A stretch of 64,000 bases of DNA, from positions 13,416,975-13,480,974 of the forward strand of contig JALGQZ010000011.1 of assembly GCA_023105745.1 (NCBI GenBank), given 5' to 3'. Below, piece by piece: positions 39,494 to 51,900 of the stretch (positions within the stretch are counted from its first letter, which is position 1; each line of letters begins with the position of its first letter). The position numbers were made by a program, and so were the translations under genes. The notes under the pieces are model-generated. The model was not told the origin of the DNA and did no database searches. It saw nothing but the letters and a program-made list of their open reading frames with translations. This stretch comes from Austropuccinia psidii (taxonomy: Eukaryota; Basidiomycota; Pucciniomycetes; Pucciniales; Sphaerophragmiaceae).

Positions 39494-39937
39494 CGCGGTG
39501 TGGAGGAAGTTTCTCTGCTTTCACCTTGGAGAATACATCCAAATACTGGTGATTAGCAGGAGGGACTACCTTCAACACAGTTTTAATTTCTTCAGGCTCT
39601 TCCTCCTCATCCCACTGCTCCTCCAGGGAGGAAGGTCCATATTCCCTTGAAAGAGATGAAGTGAAGATATGGCAACATCTTCTCCAACATCCTTTATCTC
39701 TTTGAAGACTTCATCTCTTAATGGAAGTAATGACTGAGAGGGAATGATGGAAGGGATATTGACAGAAGAAGGAAGGGAAGGTGTCTTAAGTTCACCAACA
39801 AGAGCAACACTGTTGACAGCAGTGGCTACATCATTACTAGTAGAAGGAGTAATACCACTAGAATCCTTATGACTAGAATCATAGGTGATCAATCCATTTT
39901 TCCAATCAATAATGGGATTAAAATGGTAAAGGAAATC
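39494..39937 (-). pseudogene. Element C pol, middle fragment
   Basis: Matches B's Pol between protease and RT (DFLYHFNPIIDWKNGLIT, DEVFKEIKDVGED, GNMDLPP). Relative to B a 19-bp stretch is missing near 39628, flanked by GGA in both, which shifts the frame. It continues C's pol between D and G. Confidence 0.85.
39933..39937. repeat. Left target-site duplication of solo LTR G (AAATC)
   Basis: AAATC precedes TGTGAACC and recurs at 42586-42590 after CTTACA. Confidence 0.95.
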
Positions 39938-40554
39938 TGTGAACCTTTGAGATATGACCACATACCCAAAAAGGTCACAAGAAATATTTTATATAATTAT
40001 AAGTACCTTAAAAACTATAAAAATACCATAAATTGGTACAAAATTTGGTTTAACTTAAAAGCCAATGAATAAACATGTGAAATAAGTTACACCATGGGAT
40101 TCCCCATGGTAAAATACACATATACCATTTTTATGGCATATCTTCAAAGTCAATATTTAATAAGCTATAAGTAATAATACCTTATAAAAACCACAAATCC
40201 TTATTTATTTCAAAATCTAATGTAGCAACATGTAAAATAAACTGTACCATTGGATTCTCCATACCGTTCCACACATAAAACAATTAATAAGCTAAGCTTC
40301 AAAGCCAATACTTAAGGAATTAACCTGAATATATGCACTTTTTTGGTCAACACATATATTCAAGGATTTTAGCTAATATCTCTTGAATTATACATGAGAG
40401 AGTGATGAACCAAAAATAAATTCATAACGTAATTACTGTAGAAACACAGATATGAAGTTTGTTTTACAAGTTATAAACAAGGTTAAAATCTGTAAGGAAT
40501 TATTGATTAAAATCAACAGAGCTGTTGACCACTTTGTTGTGAAAGTGGTCCAAA

Positions 40555-41106
40555 CTTAAAAATAAGTAGATAGTTGGATTTTAATAGCTCATGCGTGAAG
40601 AATGATGTATTTTTTATTATAATATTCAAGGTATAACCCCTTGAAATCACAGTTTGAAGTTTAAAATATTAAATCTCGACAGAAAAGATGAGTTACAAGA
40701 AAAATCATCAAAAATAGAGTTTTGATGATGTAATGAAATGCTCTTGGAAGCATAATGAGGTTATGCCAAGCTATCAGAATTCTCTCTCTGAATTGCTGTA
40801 GCGTGTAAATCTTAAAAGTTATTAAGGATCAAAGCTTGAGCTTAATTTGATCATTTATGATCACACAATGTAACCTTAAATTAAGTTTAACAGTCATATA
40901 AGTGTTAAAGTTGGTGAATACTATGAGTTTATGATTAAAACTAATAAAATTCATGCAATTTGGGGTTCTGCCAAGCCTCTGACGTCATCAGACGTAGATC
41001 TATAGTGATAACTCTAAATAATGGCATAATAGTGATGTCATGAGGTTTGATCATGATGTAATCACCACCAAACCTTAAAGTATTGATCAATTATAGTGGA
41101 TATGAT
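40555..41106 (+). repeat. Left arm of the inverted repeat in LTR G
   Basis: About 550 bp whose reverse complement, with scattered changes, is 41252-41817. It equals the matching part of E's LTR, so this is the original arm. Confidence 0.88.
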
Positions 41107-41156
41107 CAGTAAACGTCTACTAGAAGCCTGTTGGACTGTAGGAGGGAGGTATTTAC

Positions 41157-41164
41157 TATAAATA
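41157..41164 (+). promoter_or_regulatory. TATA box 1 of LTR G
   Basis: ACTATAAATAGAGCTC in the 145-bp spacer between the two arms; matches E's box at 46737. Confidence 0.6.
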
Positions 41165-41251
41165 GAGCTCTTTCTGCTCTCTTTTCCCCTCAGATGCATC
41201 AAAAACATTAAATAAATACAAACAAAAAGGTAATATCTTTATTCTTTATAT

Positions 41252-41817
41252 ATCATATCCACTGAAATTGATCAATATTTTAAGGTTTGGTGGTGATTAC
41301 ATCATTATCAAACCTCATTACATCACTATTATGCCATTATTTAGAGTTATCACTATAACTTTAAGTCTGATGATGTCAGAGGCTTGGCAGAACCCCAAAT
41401 TTCGTGGATTTTATTAGTTTTAATGGAATTTATTAGTTTGAATCCTAAACTAATAGTATTCACCAATTTTAACACTTATATGACTGTTAAACTTAATTTA
41501 AGGTTACAGTGTGTGATCATAAATGATCAAATTAAGCTCAAACTTTGATCCTTAATAACGTTTAAGATTTACACGCTACGGAAATTCAGAGAGAGAATTC
41601 TAATAGCTTGGCATAACCTTATTATTCTGTCAAGAGCATTTCATTACATCATCAAAACTCTATTTTTGATGATTTTTCTTGTAACTCATCTTTTCTGTCG
41701 AGATTTAATATTTTAAACTTCAAACTGTGATTTCAAGGGGTTATACCTTGAATATTATATTAAAAAATACATCATTCTTCACAAATGAGCTAGTAGAATA
41801 CAACTGTCTACTCATTT
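41252..41817 (-). repeat. Right, inverted arm of LTR G
   Basis: Inverted copy of 40555-41106. Followed by a direct copy of the promoter-bearing spacer. Confidence 0.88.
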
Positions 41818-41861
41818 GTCTACTAGAAGCCTTTTGGACTCTAGGATGGAGGTATTTACTA

Positions 41862-41869
41862 TAAATAGA
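41862..41869 (+). promoter_or_regulatory. TATA box 2 of LTR G
   Basis: Second CTATAAATAGAGCTC, in the duplicated spacer after the inverted arm. Confidence 0.6.
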
Positions 41870-42585
41870 GCTCTTTCTGCTCTGTTTTCCCCTCAGACGC
41901 ATCAAAAACATTAAATAAATACAAACAAAAAGGTAATATCTTTATTCTTTATATATAAAACCTTTATATTATTAAAGACTAAAGTTCATCTTTATTATAA
42001 TCATCAATTTTGACGTGATTAAATCATTTGTTTAATTGTTTTTGTTAAAAATCTCTCTAAAACTCATTTCCACGTAAAAAATCAAGAATATTTGTAATTT
42101 CTCTATTTATTATTGTAAATACAATTTGTATAAGTTGTATTTACATTATTTGGCGTAAAATATCTCAAAATTATTATATTAAGTGTTAAAAGTAGGTTAT
42201 TTTCTCTTATATTAATAATTTTCTCTATATTATTCTTTAATAATTCTTCAATTAATATAAATAGTATTTATATTAATTTTTAACTTTAATATTAGTAATA
42301 TTATTGTTTTTTATTAATAAAAAACAATTTTTTACGCCTTGATTATTTTTTTGTAACAATAATAAAGTGCTTTTTAAATATATTAATTATTTTATATTAA
42401 TATATTTATTTTATTATATTATTATATTTATTATTAATAATATAATTATTTTTACTCCATAATTATAATAATTCATTATTATTATAAATATTTTTATCTT
42501 ATTTATTTCATTCATAAGGACATTCATAGTACAATAAGTAAAATATTAGTAATTTTTACTTATTGTTTCATATTCAAAGCTTACA

Positions 42586-42590
42586 AAATC
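42586..42590. repeat. Right target-site duplication of solo LTR G (AAATC)
   Basis: Perfect copy of 39933-39937. Confidence 0.95.
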
Positions 42591-42950
42591 ATAGCCCAAT
42601 ATCAGGTCTTCTCCCTTGGGTGAATCTATGATAAAGAAGTCCCATTCAAAGCTTGGGAAGGAAGGCAAGTCAACTACCCACTTGGTATAATGGGTGATGA
42701 ACAAGGCAGGGGATTCATTAGAATCCAGAATGAAAGGAGGAATCTTTTCAGGGAGCTCTGACAGAGTCAATGAGTACTTGAGAACAAAATTCTTTGCAAT
42801 AAAAGAGTTTGTAGCACCAGAATCAATGAGAATACTATAAAAAATATCAGAGACAGAAGAGAAAATAAGAAATTTTAAAGATTTCTTGACACTAGTATTC
42901 AGAGTGCACAATTGTGTTCTTGAAGGAAATAAGTGAGAACCATTGAACAC
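42586..42950 (-). pseudogene. Element C pol, N-terminal fragment (protease)
   Basis: Matches B's first 120 Pol residues: VFNGSHLFPSRTQLC, protease site ILIDSGATNSFIAK, FPSFEWDFFIIDSPKGED. It is cut by solo LTR G after LILGYDF. Open upstream into gag through the frameshift signal, as in B. Confidence 0.88.
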
Positions 42951-42977
42951 ATCATGATCCCCACTCAGGCTTTTCCC
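42933..42977 (-). promoter_or_regulatory. -1 frameshift signal of element C
   Basis: Same heptamer GGGAAAA (42971-42977), same 6-nt spacer GCCTGA, then GTGGGGATC (42956-42964) pairing with GGTTCTCAC (42933-42941) around a 14-nt loop. Against B the fifth pair changes from A-U to G-C and two others become G-U, so the stem is kept. Confidence 0.78.
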
Positions 42978-44326
42978 TGCTTGCTAGGGAAGCCTCTTGA
43001 AGGTGACCCAGGCTTGTTCTGAGGTCTCTTGAAGCATTTTTCAATTGGTTTCTTTCCACCACAATAAGTACACAACCCCTCTTTAATCCTCCTCTCCTTT
43101 TCAGAACCAATTAATTTATTGTCCTTATTGAGGAGAGCATCATGGGGCTTGTCCTTTGAAGATTGAAACTGCTTGCCCTTCTTGTTCTTCTTCTGGTGAG
43201 GCCTCTATGAAGATGAGTTTTTAGGAGGCCTAGATTGATTGGATCCATTGACAGGAGGCTTCTTCTCTTGATTGCCACCCTTTTCCTTTTGCCTCTCATG
43301 AAATCTTGTGTCTAATTCTGAAGTGACATCCATAAGTTCTTGAAGAGTATCAAAGGCTCCAGGGTGAGAAGCCAACTGATCCAATAATCTTGATGCCAAT
43401 CCACTTCTGTAAACATGGATATAAGCTCTTTCACCCCAATCTCCAATTCTTGACATTAAGCTTCTGAAATCAGCAATGTACAAGGATACATGACTACTTT
43501 CCTTCATCCTCAAATTATCCAACTCTTGTTCAGCTTTCCTGACTTCATTGGGGTCACCAAACAGAGTGAATAATTGAGATTCAAATAATGGCCAATTATT
43601 GAGGAGGTAGGAAGGGTCTTCATTGGAAATATTTGAGATATAGGGTTCAATCCACTTTCCAGCTCTACCAGTGAGAAAAGAAGTTGAGTAAAGAACTTTC
43701 TTCCTGTCAGAGGAGAAATTTGTTGGATCATTATGGAAGATTAATTGACAGGATTGGATAAATCCTCTCAATTTATGAGCTTGAGTACCATCAAAAAAAT
43801 CAGGTGCCTTCATGGATGGAGTCTTGAAAGCAGGGGCTTTGGAATTGTCCCTGGGAGCAACTGCTTGAGTGAGTTGCCCCATGAATTGAGTCATCTGCTC
43901 CATCATCTTGAAGAGACTTGGATCAGTTTGAGAGACAAGAGGTTGACTAGAAAGGGCTAGATTAGAACCCTGAGGCACCTCTGGAGCATTTTCCAAGGCA
44001 TCTGCCACTTCAGTTTCCCCAGAATCTTCCTCTTCCACAGACTCTTCCCCCTCTTCATCTTCATCTTCCCCTAATCTTGCTCTTGCACCTTCAGACATGC
44101 CAGGGTAGCCACCCAAAAGTCCAGAAAAGCATCTTGATCTTCTAGATTTCATTCCACCTCTTCTTAAGGGTGCTGCTCCTTCCATTGGTGGTCCTCTGTC
44201 CAAGTTTGCACTCAGTTGATGAACTGATGGTGTGTGTTCAAGAAGAGCCCTTGCTGTAGGAGTGAGAACAGCTGGAATTTTATGGGATCTAGTGTTCTTT
44301 GCTGGGGGACTATGCTGAACTGGCAT
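42965..44326 (-). pseudogene. Element C gag with one premature stop
   Basis: Starts MPVQHSPPAK as in B. It has an acidic stretch, then capsid region (APDFFDGTQAHKLRGFIQ, LFGDPNEVRKAEQELDNL), and is open to a TAG at 43205-43207 (PKNSSS*RPHQ). The same frame continues past it to the natural stop at 42965, including CTYCGGKKPIEKC, where the zinc-knuckle His of B is Lys. Both changes point to decay. Apart from these, similarity to B is continuous. Confidence 0.88.
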
Positions 44327-45068
44327 TATGAACAGAATTTGGCTAAAAGAAACTTGATGGTATTGAGAACAGAAATCAAAACTTGGCCAAATCAATCACA
44401 ATAAAATCTTGATGAGTCTTGAGGAATCAATTCAATTCTTGAGGTGAAATCAACTTCAATCAACAATAAATCAATTCAATCAATAATCAACAATAAATCA
44501 AATTCAAATCAAATATCAATAATCTTGAGTAAATCAAAAGTCCATCAATATTCAATCAATAATCAATCAATCAATAAATCAGTGTCTTCAATATGAAATC
44601 AAGGTCTTGAGGAATCAATCAATCAGTTCAAAATCTTAAGAAATCAGTTCAAATATCTTGATGAGTCAAATAAATCAATAATCAAAATCAATTCTTGAGG
44701 ATCAATGAAATATCTTGAGAATTCAAAGTCAATCAATCCAATCCAATGAAAAATCCCGAATTTCTGAATCAATAAACCCAATGAATCCCAATGAATAATC
44801 CAATCAATTAAACCAATAAATAAATCCTAAATAAGACCTGAATGATAACACAGAAAAAATTGATTTGATAATATAAAATGAAGTGAATGAAATGGTCAGC
44901 AATGATTAAGAAAGAAGAAAGAATCAATTTTCATATAAATGAAATGAATGAGATCAAAATTGATGAGAGAGAAAATCATAATCATTAAGAATAATAAGAT
45001 CATTAAAAAGTCATAATTGATGAATGAGAGAGATGATTATAAAAGAATGAAAAGAAAGAATCATTATT
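44327..45068 (-). other. Leader of element C, non-coding
   Basis: Low-complexity AATCAATC-type repeats on the plus strand, as in B's leader. No protein-like frame. Confidence 0.65.
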
Positions 45069-45081
45069 AGTTAATTAATTT
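45069..45081 (-). promoter_or_regulatory. Primer site of element C, probably self-primed
   Basis: Two bases inside the LTR the sense strand reads AAATTAATTAACT, complementary to 45433-45445 in the LTR. B has T in place of the second A, and the partner site differs accordingly. Confidence 0.6.
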
Positions 45082-45083
45082 AA

Positions 45084-45465
45084 TGTCACAGGGTCTCTTT
45101 GAAGTGAAGAGGGCCTGGCACTCAGTAAACTGGGACTCACTTATGGAGGGCTCAAAGATATGGTAAGGAAGGATACACTTAAGAGTGTCAAAGATGAATT
45201 ACTAAAAGAATAAATATAAGAAAGCAGCAACAAAATAATAGAAGAGCCAACCACAAACAAGTCAAAGTCCACTGTTTCATCCTGTCAGAATGGAAAGAGA
45301 AGGGTTCATAAGTATATGGCCATCCAACTCATACTGTACAGGCAAAGAGAGAAATGCAAAGACTAACTTAATATTAAATAAATATAATACCCAAAATAAG
45401 GATAAGAATATTCATAAAATAATAAGTAAACTAAATTAATTAACTGGTGAAAAGTCCCCAGGGGG
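45084..45465 (-). repeat. 5' LTR of element C, inner part
   Basis: TGTCACAGGGTCTC onward, similar in layout to B's LTR. Interrupted after GGGGG by element E; the outer part resumes at 56169. Total LTR about 746 bp. Confidence 0.85.
45461..45465. repeat. Left target-site duplication of element E (GGGGG)
   Basis: GGGGG precedes TGTGAGCC and recurs at 56169-56173. Confidence 0.9.
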
Positions 45466-47493
45466 TGTGAGCCTTTGAGATATGACCACATACCCAATAA
45501 GGTCACAAAAAATACTCAGAATAATTATACCTTTAATATAATTATATTAAAATTAATTAGAATAATTATACACTAAAAATAATTACTCAAATATACAAAA
45601 AATACCATAAATTGGTACTAAAATTGGTTTAACTTAAAAACCAATGAATGAACATGTGAAATAAATTATACCATTGGATTCCCCATGGAAAAATACACAT
45701 ATACCATTTTTATGGCATATCTGTAAAGCCAATATTTAAGGAATTATAAGGTACAATACCTTATAAAAACCATAAAAACTTATTTATCTCAGAAACTAAT
45801 GAAACAACATGTGAAATAAATTGTACCAGTGGATTCCCCACAAAAATCCACATATAAAACAATTAATAAGCTAATTTCCAATGTTAATACTTAAGGAATT
45901 ATCCTGAATATATGCACTTTTTTGGTCAACGCATATATTCAAGGATCATAGCTAATATCTTCTAAACTATACATGATAGAATGATGAACCAAAAATAAAG
46001 TTACCACGTAATTACTGTAAGAACACAGATATGAACTTTATTTTACAAATTATAAACAAGGTTAAAACCTATGATGAATTATTGATAAAAATCAACAGAG
46101 CTGTTGACCACTTTGTTGTGAAAGTGTTCCAAACTTAGAAAAAAGTACACAGTTAGATTCTCCTAGTTCATTCGTGAAGAATGATGTAATCTTTTATTAT
46201 TAAATTCAGGGTATAACCCCCTGAAATCAAGGTTTGAAGTTTAAAATATTGAATTTCGACAGAAAAGATGAGTTACAAGAAAAATAATCAAAATTAGAGT
46301 TTTGATGATGTAATGAAACGCTCTTGGCAGAATAATAAGGTTATGTCAGGCTATCAGAATTCACTCTCTGAATTGCTGTAGCGTGAAAACCTTAAAAGTT
46401 ATTGAGGATCAAAGTTTGAACTTAAATTGAGCTGTTATGATCACATACTGTAACCTTAAATTAAGTTTAACAGTCTTAATAGTGATAAAATTGGTGAATA
46501 CTATTAGTTTATGATTAAAACTAATAAAATCCACGAAATTTGGGGTTCTGCCAAGCCTCTGATGTCATCACACTTAGAGTTATAGTGATAACTCTAAATA
46601 ATGGTGTAATAATGATGTAATATGGTTTGATCATGATGTAATCACCCTCAAACCTTAAAATATTGATCAATTCCAGTGGATATGATCAGTACACGTCTAC
46701 TAGAAGCCTGTTGGACTCTAGGAGGGAGGTATTTACTATAAATAGAGCTCTTTTTACTCTATTTACCCCTCAGACGCATCAAAAACATTAAATCAATTAA
46801 ATCAAAGGTAATTTCTTTATTCTTTATATATAAAACTGTTATATTATTAAAGACCAAAGACCACCTTGCTATAATCAACTCTTTTGACGTGATTAAATCA
46901 TTTATTTAATTGTTTTTGTTAAAAACTCTCTCTAATAACTCATTTCCACGTAAAAATCCAGAATAATTTGTAATTTTCTTTATTTTTATTGTAAATACAA
47001 TTTGAAAAGGTTGTATTTATTTTTTTTGGCGTAAAATACTTCAAAATTATTATATTAAGTGTTAAAAGTAGGTTATTTTCTCTTATTATAATAATTTCTC
47101 TATTATTACTCTTTTAATAATTCTTTAATTAATATAAATAGTATTTATATTAATTCATAACTTTAATATTAGTAATATTATTGTTATTAATGGTTTTTTA
47201 TTAATAAAAAACAATTTTTTACACCTTTATTATTTGTTGGTAACAATAATAAAGAGCTTTATAATATATTAATTATTTTATATTAATATATTATTTATAA
47301 TATTATAATTTCATATAATATTAATTATATTATTATATTTATTTAATAATATAATATTTTTACGCCATAATAATAATATTTCTTTATTATTATTATTATT
47401 TCAATCTTATTTATTTCAACTATAAGGACATTCAGAGTACAATAAGTAATAAATTAGTAATTTTTACTTATTGTTTCATAGTCAAACCTTACA
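45466..47493 (+). repeat. 5' LTR of element E
   Basis: TGTGAGCCTTTGAG...CTTACA. TATA box at 46737-46744. A possible leader splice donor (ATCAAAG|gtaatt, 46808) follows the expected start. Confidence 0.95.
46737..46744 (+). promoter_or_regulatory. TATA box of element E's 5' LTR
   Basis: ACTATAAATAGAGCTC; same at 55412-55419 and in LTR G. Confidence 0.62.
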
Positions 47494-47513
47494 TTTGGGG
47501 GCCTGGCCGTGAT
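47494..47513 (+). promoter_or_regulatory. Primer-binding site of element E
   Basis: TTTGGGGGCCTGGCCGTGAT directly after the LTR; D has a near-identical 20-mer. Donor tRNA not identified. Confidence 0.6.
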
Positions 47514-47999
47514 ATTTACTTAAAAGACCTTTAAAAAGATTCTATTTGGGTTTATCCAATAATAAATTATATTTATAATCATAAAATTATATAATAATTT
47601 TATATTTTATTGATTTTAAAAGCTATTGAGGAATTTGGAAAGCAATTGTACTGTCTTACACGTGGTTTTTCACATCCTTAGACTTGCAAGAACTTTCTTT
47701 GAGTGACTCTAGTGATTAAAAAAGATAATTTATAAATTAAAAATAATTTTTATTATAATTTAATTTTATAAGAATCATATTCATTTTTTATTTTATTCTT
47801 TAAAAATAAAAATATACATAAAAAATATTAAAAAATATTAAAAACCAATAAAAAAAGTTATTTTTATTCATTTTTATTCATTTCTTTATTTATTTCATTT
47901 TTTTTAAGATATAAAAGCAATTTCTACGTGGAAAATTGCCATATCTTGCCAAAAATAACACTTCTTATAAAAAGACTTATATTTATTTGTCTTTTTTAG
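47514..47999 (+). other. Leader of element E
   Basis: AT-rich, non-coding. Ends in TTTTTTAG, a good 3' splice site, directly before the first conserved ORF1 exon. Confidence 0.55.
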
Positions 48000-48917
48000 T
48001 GTTTGAAGATAACCCAACAGAAGACAACCAAGCTACTGTTGAGAGATTGGTGGAAGAAACTTGTCAAAGTTCTCCAACACCAGTTATCACCAAAAGAAAG
48101 AAAGCTAAGAAATTAGACTTTCCAGGGCCCACCATTCAAGACTCTGAAGGTGAGCACCTCTTTTTAAATTTCCATAAAAGAATTTTATTCTAAAATACTT
48201 TTATTTTTTCTTATTCTTTAATTATGACTACCAGAAGAGGTTCCCAATACTCCATCCAATCAGATGGAGCTGGACTCAGAAGTAGAATTGATCCCTCAAA
48301 AGGGAAAAGAAAGGGCAATATCCCCAGTGGAACAGAATCCACACAAGGAAGTGCCTTATCCCAAAGGCAAGTCCCAGAAATGCCCATGATATCTGAGCCT
48401 GAATTGGAACTAAGTATGAGTAACTCAAACAGGTACAAATCACATTCAGAGGGCTCAAATAGACATCTACATGAGCCAGTACAAGCAGTATTACACAGTA
48501 TACAAGGACAAAGACTGGGAAATGCTGCCTCAAATACACCCAGGAGTGATGAACTTCTGGCACATCCTGAAAAAGTTCCTCAAAGAGGAGGAGATAGTGA
48601 AATACTCCAATGGATGGAATCCACTGTCATCCAAACCTCAAATCAAAAAAATCAAGGATTATCATGCCAAAAAGAGGGAGGCAACCAAGGAAGAAGCCCC
48701 AGTAGCTTCTACCAGCAAGCCTCAAGCCAACCCACTTCCCCAAGAAGGGAAGAAGAACAAGAAAAAGCATTGGAGGAAACCATATTCCCCAAGCTACAGA
48801 ATCCCAAGAATCCAAAAGGATGCCATGGACAATGTTTTCAACATGGCCAGAACCTTGATGGAATTCAAGGACAAGGAAGAGCAAAGAATGAGACAACCTC
48901 ATTTCCCAAAGAAATAA
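48000..48917 (+). CDS. Element E ORF1 (spliced), protein of unknown function
   Basis: Exon 48000-48149, phase-1 intron 48150-48234 (GAAG|gtgagc ... ctaccag|AAGAGG), placed as in D. The next exon is in the frame that ends at 48917 and holds the conserved core ([23 protein letters not shown]). Stops at 48387, 48411 and 48417 interrupt this frame; a further intron (possibly 48351-48449) would remove them, otherwise ORF1 is broken here. From 48450 the frame matches D ([10 protein letters not shown] against SVDIYKASHS, then NGW[N/H]PL). Differences between D and E in this frame fall mostly in third positions. Function unknown; it may be the N-terminal part of Gag. Confidence 0.6.
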
Positions 48918-51900
48918 CCTTGTCCAAAGATGTTGTAAATACTTTAACAGAAATTAAAAATAGTATATTACCTCTAAAAGAAATTAAAAACAGTTTATTA
49001 TCACTACAAGAAATAAATAACAATTTATCTTCTTTAACAAAAATTGTTGTGCAAAACAAAAAAGAAATTGACAACATTAAGTTTATTGTTGAAAATAATA
49101 AACCAAAGAATTTAATTGACAATACTCAAAAATTAATACAAGGACAACAAGAATTGTATAAATACATAAAAGATATCAAAGACAAGACTTTGACAATCAA
49201 TTATGATGTGAGTATTGACAATCTTACAGAAAAATTAAATAAATTAAGTATTTCTGTAGAAAAATTTGAAGAAAAAACTTCATCACACCAAAAATTACTT
49301 TTGGACCATGTGGAAAAAAGTGATGAAGCAAGAATGCATCTGAAAGATGATATTCAAAGTGAAATAAGGCTTATTACAGAAAAAATGGATAAGATTAATG
49401 AGGCTAACTTAAATATGCCAAAGTTATCAACACCATTTTCTCATATAAGAAGCCCTGTTAAAACAAAAGAGGAATTGTCAAATCCTTTCATAACAGACTT
49501 GAGTCATCAAGACAACAACCAAGTCTTAATGAAAGAAGCACCTCAATTGAAGGAATGGCCAACATTCACAGGAGAAGGTGAATATGACCACATGTCATTT
49601 ATTAAAACAATTGACATGTTACAAGAAGACTATGCCATACCAGATGAATTAATCACTGCAAGATTACATTCATTATTTGAGAAATCTGCAAAAAGATGGT
49701 ATTATGGCATAAGACAGACAAATGGTAAAAATACCTGGTCTTGGTGGAAACAAGAAATAATCACCAAGTGGGCAAATGATGCCTGGAGGTATAAGATAGA
49801 AAATGCATTTGAAAACTCTTTCTTTGACCCAGAGAAAGATAAACCTTTAACTTGGTTCTTAAAACAAGTTGAAAGGCTTAATGCACTGTACCCAGAAATG
49901 TCACAGAAGATGGTGCACATGAAAATACTTAAAAAATGTGGAGGGGAACTAGAACATGCCCTAAGAAGCAGGTGTATAGAACCATGCTCCACAGAAGAGT
50001 ATATAAATGCACTAGAAGATATAGTGACAAGAACAAAAATTGGCAGGACTTGGAAAAAATTGGACATTAAAAGCCCAAATAAACCATTTATCAAGAAAGA
50101 TAAATCAAAAGAGTCCTTTAAACCCAATACATCCAACAATAATGAGCAAAGAAAATGCCATAAATGTGGAGGTATTGGACACTTAGCCAATAATTGCCTT
50201 AAAAAAGCAAAGATTAATGAAATTGTGGAAACAGAAAACCACAATGACAAAGAAGAAGAATCTGACTCTGAAAAAGAGACAGAAGAATCAGAAAGCTCTG
50301 AAAGTGATGAAATCAATATAATTAATGCACAAATTAATAATATTGATATAATTTATGAAGTACTGGATGTTAACTCAAACTTGCCACAAGTTGGAACATC
50401 TGACACAAATCTGACAAACATACAAGATGCCAAAATGTATAGAACCAAACCTGCAAGAGGAATGGGATATACAGCTGGAAAATCAAGTATTAGTATTGTT
50501 ATGGTTGATAACCAAGAAGGAAAGGTTAACTTAGATACAGGAGCATATTGCACCTGTGTTGGCAAAAATTATTTAAAAACCATTGTCCCAGACTGGCAAG
50601 AAAAACTTATGCCAATACAAGGTGTCAAATTTAGTAGTGCAAGTGAGAGCATGAAGCCCCTTGGAATAATTGATTTAACACTGATTTTTCCTCATCCCTC
50701 ACAATGTGTCAGAATCAAAGTAGAGTTTGTAGTAATGGACAACTGTACTAGTAATCATTTCATACTTGGAAATGACTACTTATCAATCTATGGTATAGAT
50801 ATCTCCAACCAAAAGGATAGATATTTTACCATAGGAGATAATAAAAGACAAAAGTTTGGATTCTTAAATAACAAAAAACAAATCACAGTTATTAAGAATG
50901 AGGAAAAAATTCCAGAAAAAGAACTTTTTATATCTGAACAACTCAAAGAGGCAGAATTCAATCAAGAATTAACAGAAAAAATGAAAGAAAAATTGATTGA
51001 CCTCTTATTTAAGTATAAAAATGCCTTTGCAACTGACAAAGAGCCACTAGGTGCCATAATTGGACATGAAGTGGATATAATTCTTAATGTAGAAAAACCT
51101 TACCCACCTTTATTAAGAAGACCTGCTTATCCAGCCAGTCCAAGAGCTAGAGAAGCCCTAGAGGTGCACATTAAAGAATTAATGGACCTTGGAGTATTAA
51201 GAAAGGTTGGACATAATGAGCAAGTAGAAGTTACTACACCTGTCATTATAACTTGGCATAATGGAAAATCAAGGATGGTAGGAGACTTCAGAGCCCTGAA
51301 TACCTATACCATTCCAGACAGATATCCAATACCCATAATCCATGAGACATTGACCCAATTGTCACAAGCTAAGTTCATCACAGCTATGGATGCTCTTAAG
51401 GGTTTTCATCAAAATGTCTTAACAGACAATGCCAAGAAACTACTAAGAATAATAGTCCATTGTGGAATTTTTGAATACTTAAGAATGCCATTTGGGATAA
51501 AAAATGCACCTTCCCATTATCAAAGAATGATGAATACCATATTTCCTGAAGAATTATCAGAAGGATGGTTAATAATCTACATTGATGATATCATATTTTG
51601 CTCAGAAACTTGGGAAAATCACCTGACAAGACTAGAAAGGGTACTACAGAAAATAGTCCAAGTAAATATGAAAATTTCATTGAAAAAGTGTCATTTTGCA
51701 TATAGTGAATTAAAAGCCCTAGGACATGTAGTATCTGGACTTAGTCTAGGCATAGACAAAAATAAAGTAGCAGCAGTACTACTTAAACCAATGCCTCAAA
51801 CTAAAAAAGAAATGCAATCATTTCTAGGATTTGCTGGTTACTATAGACAGCATATAAAGGACTTTGCAAAGATTGCTAAATCCTTGTATAAGCTATGTGA

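Larger units (their letters stand above)
39938..42585 (+). mobile_element. Solo LTR G, related to element E's LTR, with an internal inverted duplication
   Basis: TGTGAACCTTTGAGATATG...CTTACA with a perfect 5-bp AAATC duplication and no internal coding region, so it is a solo LTR, normally left by recombination between two LTRs. It is 2648 bp against about 2028 for E's LTR. The extra length is an inverted copy of the upstream half plus a second core promoter. Confidence 0.93.

Noticed and set aside
48224..48890. First 220 residues of E's long ORF as a real protein start
   Set aside because: The overlapping frame is the one conserved between D and E; this frame is poorly conserved over the same bases.
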